Positions 46,701-56,519 of a stretch of 64,000 nucleotides of DNA are shown here, piece by piece (the stretch's first letter is position 1; the number at the start of each line of letters is the position of its first letter). Location: NCBI GenBank assembly GCA_030765065.1, contig CM060976.1, forward strand, positions 59,938,539-60,002,538, given 5' to 3'. The notes beneath the pieces were generated by a model, which was given only the letters and a program-made list of their open reading frames with translations, made no database searches and was not told where the DNA came from. The translations under genes and the position numbers were made by a program. The DNA is from Deroplatys truncata. Its lineage: Eukaryota; Arthropoda; Insecta; Mantodea; Mantidae.

Positions 46701-47427
46701 CGAGGGCGGTCCAGAAAATCCCAGACGTTTTGGCCTATCGTGGCGATGAGTAGGGCTAGAGCCATCTTGGTGTCAGAGCGTTCCTACATTCAGTACGCAT
46801 CCAACTGTGGTAGCGTGAGGACTGTGGCTTCCTTACTGAGCTCTCTGAGAGTTGTTAAAGTGTGCGCTGCAATAGAAAATCCCACCACTTATGAAGTGCG
46901 GTTGGCTAAAAAGAACAAACCAATTGAAATTTATCGTTCAACTTTGTGATGCTTACGGGCAGGGAACAATGAGTGAAAGCCGAATCAGGCAATGGTACAT
47001 TGATTTTAAAAATGGCTGTACTAATGTTCACGACGAGGATCGCAGTGGTAGGCCTAGCCTTATGACTGATGAACTGTCAATGCAAATCAACGACAATATT
47101 CGTGAAAATCGTCATTTCACGATTACAGAACTTTCTGAACATTTTACCCAAATTTCACGGAGTTTGGTGCATCAAATTGAAGCTTTGATACTGACGCTGA
47201 ACTGTATGCCGGTGTAAACCAGTGGTTGAAGTCGCAGGCGGCAGATTTCTACAGAGAAGGTATTGAAAAACTTGTGCCACGGTATGATAAATGCCTCAAT
47301 TTGAATGGCGATTATGCAGAAAAATAGCTTAAGAGTGTACCTTTGAAATGTAGATAATAAAAGTTGATATTTGCATTTTGTTTAATTGTTTATTTCAAAA
47401 CGTCTGGGACTTTCTGGATTACCCTCG
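46701..47427 (+). mobile_element. Internally deleted mariner (copy C)
   Basis: TA at 46699-46700 and 47428-47429. The left end starts CGAGGGCGGTCCAGAAAATC and the right end is the inverse of CGAGGGTAATCCAGAAAGTC; the inverted repeats run about 34 bp. At 727 bp it is little over half the usual mariner length. The first bases CGAGGGCGG are shared with mariner copy A at 211, although the inner part of the ends differs. Confidence 0.95.
46895..47330 (+). pseudogene. mariner transposase with catalytic core deleted
   Basis: The 5' part has RIRQWYIDFKNG, EDRSGRPS and a second HTH (FTITELSEHFTQISRS), ending at about 47185. The sequence then jumps, in another frame, to the family's C-terminus: WLKSQAADFYREGIEKLVPR and NLNGDYAEK, stop at about 47327. 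All catalytic aspartates lie in the missing piece. Such products could move only with help from another copy. Confidence 0.92.
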
Positions 47428-47490
47428 TAGCATTTAAAAATCTACTGTACTGAGCTCCTGAAAATGCCTTATGAGAAAAATTAGTGATTT

Positions 47491-47494
47491 TATT

Positions 47495-47548
<54 letters not shown>
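47491..47548. repeat. (AAT)n microsatellite
   Basis: About 19 units, starting about 60 bp beyond the mariner copy. Confidence 0.95.
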
Positions 47549-47786
47549 GTAAGTTATACGCCAAGCGGATAATCTTGATGATTATGCCACGAATGCCATA
47601 CTACCTAACATTATCCACGAGTTGAATGCTACATTTTATGAAATCTTAGGATTTAAATTGTAGGAAATAAATCGTGAAATAATTCGGCATTCAAGACGAC
47701 ATTTTCTATTATGAGACGTCAATTTCCCTCCCTAAATTTCATTTGTGTGGCGTGTTGAACCGATAAAAGTAAGAGAGGTACTTCAG

Positions 47787-47858
47787 GCATTATCCTTCCT
47801 GGGAGAGAAGTGTGCAGGTGCTACGGACTGTGAAATAACTTATTATCAGAACAGCATG
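47787..47858 (+). CDS. Probable host exon, cysteine-rich (EB-like) module
   Basis: 72 bp (24 codons) following a pyrimidine-rich stretch and the acceptor ACTTCAG, and followed by the near-consensus donor GTAAGTAA (47859). The frame reads FLGEKCAGATDCEITYYQNS between two flanking parts. The LGExC(x4)DC spacing with a following exon expected to start with Cys is the pattern of insect EB modules (extracellular Cys-rich repeats). No partner exon was found in the window, which fits long introns full of repeats. The frame is open upstream for some 35 codons, so the acceptor may lie further left. This is the best host-gene candidate here. Confidence 0.5.
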
Positions 47859-47869
47859 GTAAGTAATTA

Positions 47870-48640
47870 TAAATTCAGATCCTAATTATTATATATTTAA
47901 TAAAGCACTGAGCTTTTGCAACTTCATTGCAAAGAATATCATAAAATTGTTTCATCTTCTCTCTATAAGCCAAGGCAATTTGGAATACCGATATTAAGCC
48001 ATTTCCACAGCCAATACTACTATTGACACGTGTGCCATAGCCAATTATGTACTATATTGAATACAGTATCAACCTATTTATAACGATAGGATTGTACAAG
48101 TATTAATAAAGGATATTAAAGTTTGCACTAATTGATCGCAATGGCTCCGTTTATTCAGATTTACCTGCGCATTCTATGACAAGATGGTTCCCTTCAGAAC
48201 ACACTCTAGGTAGAATGATCTGCTATTCGTACTTATGTGCATCAAAATACGCTTGCAGAAGACAGACGTTGCGTGGAAAAACAGTGAGAATGCAGTTACC
48301 TGTCCATCAAGCACCTCTCTTAAATTTAAGCAGACGATCGCGCGACATTTATCACCGCAAAACCATAGAATAAAACACGTGCACAGTTCAGCAGCAACTC
48401 AGTGACTCCTAGGTTCTGTGCTTCTCCACCGGTAAGTCAGTAGTTCCTTGAAAATCAGTGATGAGACAACCCTTCTTGCACACTTATATGAAGGAAATAT
48501 AATTCCAGTATATATATATTTACAAATATACCTTATTTTTTACATTCAAGGGACATAAAATTTAAATTTAATAGTTAAAACTACATAATTACAAAATGTG
48601 GCGTGTTTACATTCACTTGAATTCCTTAGCCATTAATTTT
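47870..48640. other. Unassigned, possible intron
   Basis: AT-rich. A frame at 48176-48373 contains several Cys (ICYSYLCASKYACRRQ) but no splice sites or family that I can support. Confidence 0.3.
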
Positions 48641-48641
48641 T

Positions 48642-49488
48642 ACTTTCTCTACTACGTATAGTAAGTAGGGGAATTATTCCATTCCACCCAAAAATTCGAT
48701 ACCGAGATTTCACAGGAAATACATGTTTTGAGGTGTCATGAATCCAAATAAAGCATTTTTGAAAACATGCCTGTATGTGTGTCTTTGAACAGCATAACTC
48801 AAAAACGAAAAGTCGGATAAACATCAAAGTTAGTATTTGAGTTTAGTATCTTCCAAAGATGAAAAAACGAGGAGATTTTCAAGAAAATACCGCTAACCCA
48901 TACTACCGTTCATATGGAACATTTTTCGAAAATTTTGATTTTCTCAAAAATGGCTCTAACGATTTTTCTTAAAATATCATATCTTTAATATATTTTCATG
49001 ACAAATGAAATGTATATCTTGAATTTTTTCGGAATGCCTCCAAAAGTCCTCTTCATTCTGAATGACTTTTGTATAACTGGTAAAACGTAAGAGATAGACA
49101 AAAAATGCAGAGCTCGATAAAACACACAATATATGTCACACACTTTCTTTTGGTCGAGTGAACCATTTTCGAGATAATCCTTGTTATTTTTTTTTTCAAT
49201 TTTTCAATACGTATACTTTTTCTTAAATGGGAATTCGTTGTTTCTTGTGTTTCTTTTTTATGTCCTGAACATGCAAAGAGAAGTTGATGCTGCACATAGC
49301 AACCAGCTCTTAAAAGATTTGACTATCACCTGAAGACTACCATTATCGCCTTGCACGTACAAGACAACTAGCAATAATAGTTTTTGCAAACGTTTATCTC
49401 TATTAACATGAAGTAGGTGGAGAATAAGCGTTTGTAAAAAATAGTTTGTACAAGAGTAGAGAAAGTCATGTGAATGCAGCACGTCAGA
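48642..49488 (+). repeat. HINE-like repeat, copy 22 (clearest ends)
   Basis: The best preserved ends of the family: ACTTTCTCTACT at 48642-48653 and its exact 12-base inverse AGTAGAGAAAGT at 49455-49466. The right end goes on for 22 more bases through the hairpin region (CATGTGAATG...) to GTCAGA, then T-rich target. The left flank is TTAATTTTT and the right flank TTTTTATTAAA. Confidence 0.92.
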
Positions 49489-50159
49489 TTTTTATTAAAT
49501 TGAATTTATTTAAATCTATTGAGACTTTTGCTAATATGTTTAATATTACGACTAATATAATAACATGCACTGACAGTATTTGCATCATGCTTACTTTTAT
49601 AGGCTTTCCACTTTCCAGTGGTTGCCTTTTATTCTGTTTTCCAAGGTTTTCTATCTTCCCCTAGTCCTTCTTGAGCATGGCTGTGCTTATTCTTCATGCC
49701 ACGTCTTCCGTGCTCTTCCACGTTTATTTCTACCAGGTGCAGAACAATGATATATTTGGGCCACGTTTCCACCGATATTCTTTGAACATGCCCGTACCAT
49801 TGCAGAGATTTTTTTAAATTATATCAAGAAGTGTTTCCTTTGCATCCATTTCTTTTCTTATGTATATATTTCTTATATGCTGTATTCTAGATATTCTAAT
49901 GCTTCTTCGCAGTCCATTCATTTTGCGGCAGTCACCTCCTCCTGTCCGTTGCTCGTAGGCTTACCTTGATGCATCTCCCATGTTAATTCCAGAAGTTCAC
50001 AGTGTGCTGGTTCTCTTCAATTTTATCCTCGGCTAGCTGCAGTAATTTTCTTTAAACTATATGGGAGCATGGACTTATCCTTGGTAAAGGAAGCGTAGAT
50101 CTCGGGTGGTGATATAAGAAGACATAGACGTGCTTTGGCTATGAAAAGATGACACTGCC
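49489..50159. other. Unassigned
   Basis: Some CTTC/TTCT-rich words resembling degenerate LINE sequence on the minus strand, but not enough to call. Confidence 0.3.
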
Positions 50160-50720
50160 GTTTCTTTTTATTTAACTAACCCACGTAGTATACAACACTG
50201 GTATTGCCGCCGTTAAAATACTGTCTCCACCGCTGCTAAAACGCGGCGCGGATATGACATGAAGTTTAAATATGCTTATTATCTCTTTACGAGTAGCGGT
50301 TCTTAGGTGTGTTTCTAAAACTGTCTTTATTCCCTTTTTGGCGCGATATCTCACACATCCTGCAGCATCTCTCCCTGACCACACATGACAAAATGCCAAA
50401 CTGAAATGAAATGTCAAACTGCTCCTGATTTGTTCCTAGCAGATCCATTTATAGTCGCAGGCTTCTGGAGCTGCTTCCTTTCCTATTGGTCCATTTTTAG
50501 CGCCACTCGACGCGTCTCACTATTTCGTATAAACTTCCAGGGATCTCATTGGTCCAAGTTTAATATAAATCGCGGCTTTTCCTAAATTTACCTTTAAGCT
50601 ATCTGTCTCTCTCACTTGGTCACGGCGAATTATCAAATAAAGGGACAAAAGCGCTACACCCTCGCTGTAGGAATAATGGCCCTGCGACCAGAGAGACGTC
50701 ATAAACTAGATTTTCTGGCT
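50160..50720 (-). promoter_or_regulatory. LTR-like segment related to 7820-8445
   Basis: The minus strand starts near CATTATTCCTACAGCGAGGG and has repeated 'ATTGG/CCAAT' words (at 50488, 50548) and TATAAATGG at about 50448-50456. The CAGCGAGGG(T/G)GT word and the TATA arrangement are shared with 7820-8445. No partner LTR or coding region is attached, so a solo LTR is possible but not shown. Confidence 0.3.
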
Positions 50721-50949
50721 TCGAAGGCATTATTCCTGTAGCTAAAACATTTCGTCGTGGACAGTATTTTAACATAGCGCTTAAATTATTTACATTAAAC
50801 CATTTATAACTCTTCTAATATTAACAACCTAGATACATATATAACGTTAAATCACCCTTCTTAAACTATACAAGCAGTATAATAAAAAGATATGTACATA
50901 GTATGATTTAACATCAATAAAAATTAATTAATAAATTATCTATAATTAC

Positions 50950-51420
50950 AGTTCTCGGGCTCGGCCTAGAGTTGCCGTTTCAATTTCCGTTGCCATTTTT
51001 CATTTCCGCATCTTTTCAATTACGGTCCAATTTTCTACACCATGCACGGGTACTCTCTACTGTAGTTTTTGTCAGATCCCTACTGCATAGGACCCTATTC
51101 AAAGATCTTGTTGATCTTTTTCTGCTGATTCACTTTATGATCTACAGCCTTTTCGCAGGTAACAAAATATTAAGATGTGTCTATACATTTAATTGTCAAT
51201 GCACTTATTTTAAAATTTTCTTCCTTCCCACCAATGCCATATATTGTCTTTATTTGGGTTTATTTTCAACCCACTTATTTCTAATGAACTTCTAGCATTC
51301 TACGTCATCGTTCTTTTGTCCTATTATGACCTGGTCATCAACGAATATCAACTGTACCTGAAATGCCTGCTTATACTCAGTCCCATTCCTTGCCAAACAT
51401 GTGTCATATAAATAAAAGTC
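50950..51420 (-). pseudogene. LINE reverse transcriptase relic, minus strand
   Basis: The minus strand at 51360-51290 reads VQLIFVDDQVIIGQKNDD, which is the F/YADDQV catalytic block. Just before it comes a RNGTEYKQ/GMGLSIS-like stretch (typical W-R-K-C-x-GMGI block). Downstream the frame has KWVENKPK and MALVGRKKI separated by stops. The upstream half was separated from this piece by the 51615-53529 insertion. Confidence 0.7.
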
Positions 51421-51614
51421 AAATAACTGGCTGCTAAACAGCACTCGCAATAAACAAAGCAATTTTCACATCCTGCCCCTGATGGTACGGCAACTTCTCC
51501 AGCGCTACTGTGCTGCGAAGGAACAATATGCATGGCAGTTGTCACATCAATAGTTAACTTGCATGGCTATATGCTTTTTAAAAATCTTACTATCGCTTTA
51601 GCCTATATTCTTCT
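51330..51614. repeat. Long direct repeat flanking the gag-only element, left copy
   Basis: 285 bp, about 90% identical by eye to 53530-53830. It includes part of the LINE reverse transcriptase fragment (CTGGTCATCAACGAATATCA on the plus strand) and ends TAGCCTATATTCTTCT. Confidence 0.85.
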
Positions 51615-53529
51615 GCCTGCCGGGGGCGACTTCGCTTCAAGACTCCGCAGGGGCAACATCTCTACGCTTCGCCGAGAATCGCCGAAATGGGAAAGAGAAG
51701 AAATCGTCGAGCCACTGAAGGATTCACCGCTGCTTCCCCGGCTACCGCTGAGAAGTTCACGGCTCTCCAGCCGACTCCGGCCGCAGACCAGCCGTCTCGT
51801 CGGCAGCTCCGCCGGTATCCGCCGGGCGGACTGCTTCGCCTCCACCGCTGCCTGGGCCTAGCTGCTTTGATCACTGCTTCGCCCCATCACAGCATTGCAA
51901 CGCCGGAACCTGATCTTCCAGCACCACAGCTTGCCACCAGCCCTGCTACTCCTACATAGAGCTCTACTACGCCACCGACTACCGCCGGCTTACCTCCGCC
52001 CTCGGAGGCGAGTCCACTATCACCGCAGACGCACCCTCCTTCAGATGGCCACTAAAGTGTTGTCATCTGTGAAGTGCCTAGAGATCTTCCAGCGCACTTC
52101 GTGCTGGAAGCTGCAAAGCACCACTGGCGCTCTGCTATTCGGGCCTCCCGAAATAACGTCGAACAGAGGGCCAACGCTGCTGATACGCCTCCATCTGGGT
52201 TCCGCTTCGGACGCTCAATCGGCCTTGGGATCGAGCCTGCCTCTGCTTGGGCAGCGTCTGCGTGTCGAGGCCAGCAGGAGTCAACGTCCGGCACCCTGCC
52301 GCCGCTGCTGTGCCTTCGGTCACACAGCGGAGGCATGCAGCGCTGCACCTCGATGCCATTACTGCGGGACAGCAAACTGCACCACCACGACCTCCGCCGA
52401 CGTCGCCGCTTCTGTGCCACTGCTCCGGGCATACGGACTTCATAGGGCAGGCTCAATGCCCCCTGTACCCCGGAGCAAACGACAAACTGGACTACTTACG
52501 GCCACTCAACTGCCTCCGCCGACTTCGACGCCGCCCCGTGGAAGGGCCAAGCCTCAATCACCAGCTCCTGGTTCTACAACACAACCAGATCTGCAAGCCA
52601 CTATGTCTGCAATGCAGGCCACGTTCCAGGACTTCACCTCTCGCTTGGGCGAGTTACGCTGCGCAACCAACACGCGCCCTGCGGCAGTGGAGGCCAAACA
52701 GCGGACCAGGGCCAGAGCAATCAGTGCCCTCTCAAAGCAGATCGTGAACCTCCATATGATGACGGGATCCTCGCATCGGTTCAGCGCAAGCTGGAACGCA
52801 TCGAGGGCCATCTCGTCGAACCAGACGACGCGGAAGATGAAACCGACGATCGACCGACGCGATTTGGAGTCCCTCAGGCACAATTAACGGGGCTTCGAGA
52901 GCTCCAAGCTGAATCCAACGGCTACATCTTCTTGTCCAAACTACACCTACAGAGCACTTTAAAGAATGGGGATTTCCTTACCCACCTCGACAAACTCAGC
53001 GCCTCAATTCAAAGAATCGTCAACTACGAACTCCATCCACTTCATCAAGAAGCTTCACCAACCAGTCACAGATTCACCGGACTGGTCGGACGCAACACCC
53101 AGAGGCCGCAACAGACACCCAAGAAATTACTAGACAGCACCACAGTTTACTTCGCGGCGGTAAACTGGCTCTCGTCCAGCTTGCCTATCGCCACACTATC
53201 CCTCTCATAACTTTCTTTCACACTTCACTCCCGAATTCCCAAGGGCGCAAGTAGAGCCTTGGTCATGCTTGCGTCATGGCACTTTACCTTTACCTGGCTT
53301 AGGCCCTCGTGGCCGGCCAATATAACCTCACCACTACTGCGCTGGTGCAATAGCGGTACAGCCGCACTATCATTCATGAATTCCTCTTTTTCCTTCTTCC
53401 ATTTTCCTTCCGGTGGAGGACTTTTTAGTGGGTATGCCGACTATTGCCGAGTCCCACACTCTCAGTCCCGACTCCCATCGGGGCTGGGGTTAGTGATTAA
53501 ATCTTTTTCTCCTCCACTCGGAAAAAAAT
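51615..53529 (+). mobile_element. Gag-only retroelement (GC-rich)
   Basis: About 1.9 kb, strikingly GC-richer than its surroundings. It has a 72-bp leader, a gag-like frame (51687-53210, interrupted by shifts), about 320 bp of 3' sequence with the word GACTCCCATCGGGGCTGGGG and a terminal A7 at 53522-53528, immediately before the right direct repeat. No reverse transcriptase or endonuclease is present. A 3' A tail and no LTR point to a non-LTR retroelement with only its first reading frame, but the long flanking repeats are unusual. Confidence 0.65.
51687..53210 (+). pseudogene. Gag-like ORF1 protein with zinc knuckles, frameshifted
   Basis: The ATG at 51687 opens a frame starting MGKRRNRRATEGFTAASPAT, which stops at 51957. 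The plus frame 51895-52887 (330 codons) carries CRRCCAFGHTAEAC, a C-x2-C-x4-H-x4-C zinc knuckle at its residues 135-148, followed by a degenerate second knuckle starting CHYC (154-157), then a Pro-rich stretch (TQLPPPTSTPPRGRAKPQ). From about 52740 another frame takes over with a coiled-coil-like ASVQRKLERIEGHL and runs to a stop at 53208-53210. This order (basic start, CCHC knuckles, Pro-rich linker, coil) fits ORF1/Gag of jockey- or R1-like retrotransposons, but the exact clade cannot be told. At least two frameshifts inactivate it. Confidence 0.7.
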
Positions 53530-53830
53530 CCTGGTCATCAATGAATATCAACTGTATCTGAAATGACTGCTTATATTCAGTCCCATTCCTCGGCAAACAT
53601 GTGTCATACAAATAAAAGTCAAATGACTGGCTGATAAACAGCACTCACAATAAACAAAAGCAACCTTCACATTCTGCCCCTGATGGTACGGCAACTTCTC
53701 AAGCACTACTGTGCTGCGGAGGAGCAATATGCTCCGGCGTTGTTGGTGCATGGCAGTTGCCACACCAATAACTACTTGGATGACTATACGCTTTTTAAAA
53801 ATATGACTGGCTTTAGCCTACTATTCTTCT
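53530..53830. repeat. Long direct repeat, right copy
   Basis: 301 bp. It matches the left copy but has a 16-bp extra piece (CTCCGGCGTTGTTGGT) around 53733. The LINE catalytic block on its minus strand reads QLIFIDDQ and is cut there by the retroelement's A tail. Confidence 0.85.
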
Positions 53831-53835
53831 TATAC

Positions 53836-53942
53836 GTACAACGGAACGTGTAAGGGAGTTTATCTCGATTAACAAGAAGTAGATAGAAGAATAAGCGTTT
53901 GTAAGAACAGCGAATAGAGAACATTAGGTAAATACAACAGAG
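53836..53942 (+). repeat. HINE-like repeat, copy 23, 3' fragment
   Basis: The last ~105 bp: TTTATCTCGATTAACAAGAA, AATAAGCGTTTGTAAGAA and a degenerate end. Confidence 0.7.
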
Positions 53943-53944
53943 AT

Positions 53945-54349
53945 ATATTTATAATTTATATAATCGGCGAGGCTGCAACCTTCTATGTCAATCCGTTGCC
54001 AATTCTCTAGGGTTAGTTCACTGTGACGTAATAGTATTAGGGCCTGTATGTGTACAGCTGATTTGGGTCGTTGACATTCTAATTCCGGGTTGCTGGTATA
54101 AACAACTATTTCGTTTCTTCGTTTATTATAATTATTGTTAGTACCGTTTTTATAATAACTATTATTCCCACGTTTCATATCAAACACTATACTACACGAG
54201 GATAAGGAGGGTTTCTTGTACCTGTCGGTGACTTTTATCCATGTTCCCATCGCAGTTCATAGTACTGTCGACGTAATGACAAAACAAAATGAGCCTCGTT
54301 TCGGATCCGTCTTCCTCTTTTCCCACACATTTATGGTATAGGTTATACA
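53945..54349. other. Unassigned
   Basis: A minus-strand frame at 53924-54250 (108 codons) has no recognisable family; composition gives no support for coding. Confidence 0.3.
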
Positions 54350-54835
54350 ACGGAGTAGACACATCGCGCACTGTGATCTACATAGATCTATTGTGGCTAC
54401 ATCTCCCCAGGAGGAAGGATGAAGTGAAGGAACAACAGGAGGCTATAGTTCGCAAAGAGATGCGCGGAAGTCCTTAACAGTTTCAGCTCGAAGACCCGTC
54501 CCACTGCTGGAGCTGCCCGGAGAGAACGATGAACGACGTTCACGGAGAGTACTCTTTCCTTTGAGCAAGCATTCGCGCCATCCGTCTGGCGCCTCCATAC
54601 GCTACGAAACCTAGCAGCACATCTGAAAGATAAGGAAATGGAGTGAAATGGAAATGATGGAAAGGAAATCGTGTTAGATGATTGGCACAACATTCGCCAA
54701 TCGACCAAGGAAAACCACGAAAAACCCATGGTCAGAGTGCGCGGTCGACGGGAATCGCACCCGGAACCCCCCGAATGCGAGCCTCACGCATGACCGAGGA
54801 ATAAGCCTGCTCGGTTAATCCCTTAAGTCTCACAG
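54350..54835 (-). mobile_element. tRNA-derived SINE, copy S3
   Basis: The minus-strand head has GGGTGCGATTCCC (54749-54761) as B-box-like half and a degenerate A-box half near 54800-54825. Next comes the core CCATGGGTTTTTCGTGGTTT (about 54710-54730), then a body parallel to S1. A minus-strand frame of 110 codons across it is a by-product. Confidence 0.7.
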
Positions 54836-55282
54836 ATAAAAATCATATATTACAACTAGCTAATTTCTGGCTAAAAAGTTTATTTGGGTGCTCCATTGGT
54901 TATCTCTACCCTTGTAACAAACCTATCTTCAATTCTTCTTAGCTCTTCTGATTTTACCAAGTGACTGTGACATTCTCGAATTAGTTACGGTCTCTTCTGC
55001 AATAGCTTTAGACAAGCACAATAGGATGAAATTGAATTTCTACAGATATTCCCCTCGGTAAAATACTATTTCCTTGGCCACAAGTATCCTACAAGCTACA
55101 ACCCTTCAAATTATATAATAAACCGTCCTTATTTCCTCACAGCAGTACATAAACAAAATAAAATATTCCACTCATAGAACTAACACATAATATGTATTAC
55201 ATCATTAAATTAATCGTCAGCTGCTAATAGCGACGTTTGCGTCACACTGGTAAATGACAAGAGATTAGCTTATTACACATAA
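54836..55282. other. Unassigned
   Basis: AT-rich, nothing recognised. Confidence 0.3.
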
Positions 55283-55595
55283 AGGTGTGGATATCTTTAA
55301 AACATACGAATACCAATTACCGTTATTGTGTTGTCAGTGATTTTCTGATACTTGTTATTGTTTTAAAGTTTTCAATACTTTCGTTTTCAATACTTTCGTT
55401 TTAAAAACTTCTGTCGCCATTAAGGTGTTTCTCGCTATGTTATGGCAAGAGCTACCTGTATTTAAACACTAATTACTGATTAGATTTCCTTTATCCCCTT
55501 TGAACCTACAACGAAATGTATAATTAGATTAATTCTGCAAATATTAATCTCGATAACATGAATATAAAATAATGTTTTGTAAGAATACCTTGTAG
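55283..55595 (+). repeat. HINE-like repeat, copy 24, fragment
   Basis: A diverged 3' half (CCCCTTTGAACCTACAACGA, TTAATCTCGATAACATGAA) with a small tandem TTTTCAATACTTTCG at 55371-55400. Confidence 0.6.
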
Positions 55596-55611
55596 AAAGT
55601 ATATATACATA

Positions 55612-55952
55612 TATATAGCTATAAATATCTTAAATATAAGCTATTTAATCAAAATCGTTCGAACCATTTTGAAAAAAATATCGAAAAATTTTCTATGTAA
55701 AGGGTATTTTGTAGTGGTCATATTTTCTTGAAAATCTTCGTGTCGCATTTTTGGAAGATACTAAACTTATATAACAAGTTTGGTTTTTGTATCCAACATT
55801 TCTCTCTTGAGTTGTATGGTTCACAGACACGGACCTTTTCCTACAAATGTCCTTTTGAATTCAGGTGGTCTCAAAGCATGTATCTCCGGTTAAATCTCCA
55901 CATTAAATTTTTGGCTCATAACTACTATAGGTAGCTGGCAGAGAAAGTAAAA
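55612..55952 (-). repeat. HINE-like repeat, copy 25, 5' half
   Basis: Reverse 5' half: CTTCGTGTCGCATTTTTGGA, GTTCACAGACACGGACC and a GCAGAGAAAGTAAAAG end. Confidence 0.75.
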
Positions 55953-56271
55953 GTTATCGCAAAAATTATGGACATAATTTTCATTATTATCAAGCAAGTT
56001 TCCTACAGAACATTTACAGCTGAATGTAAATAGAATAGAAAGAAATAAAAACATAACCTCGTTGATTTAAAACTGAAATCCATCTGAATACAAATCAGGG
56101 TTGCTTTGCATCCAAAAAGTTTGTGTCCTCTGTCAGTTTTAATCACTCTGAAGGCTATGTTGACATAGCACTTAAAAGAAATTTTATGAGCTAAATCAGG
56201 TTCTTCAGATTCTTTTAATGGCAGATTTTTGCTCCGCATCGGAGAGCACAGAACCTCCTTGAGAAAAAAAA

Positions 56272-56512
56272 TTAAAAGGTTTCATTTGACATTGAGCAAC
56301 GCAAGCTGCGTCTTAACCAAGCAGCTCCGACAGCTTCATGTTACTTGGGTAAGATGCAAATGGATCTTGAGCTTATTAACGCTAGAACACCTCCAAGTCC
56401 TAAGGACATTAGAGGGATGCGTAGAGATTCTCAGAAGGTTGCGAAAATGCGATTACGTATTGAGGAATGGCCTACATTTACCGAAACGCCGCTGGGGACT
56501 TTATAGTTAACG
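56272..56512 (+). pseudogene. Unidentified coding-like fragment
   Basis: After an in-frame stop, a plus frame of about 79 codons (KVSFDIEQRKLRLNQAAP, LGKMQMDLELINARTPPSPK, RIEEWPTFTETPLGTL) ends at TAG 56510-56512. An upstream ATG at 56218 begins MADFCSASESTEPP in one frame and is then shifted, suggesting a broken gene. A different frame over the same stretch is also open for 93 codons, but its composition looks less natural. I recognise no family. It could be a retropseudogene, part of an unknown element or a host terminal exon. Confidence 0.35.
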
Positions 56513-56519
56513 AAATGCG

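Noticed and set aside
51330..53830. LTR retrotransposon with 285-bp LTRs
   Set aside because: The repeats lack TG...CA ends, contain LINE coding sequence and the inner element ends with an A tail.
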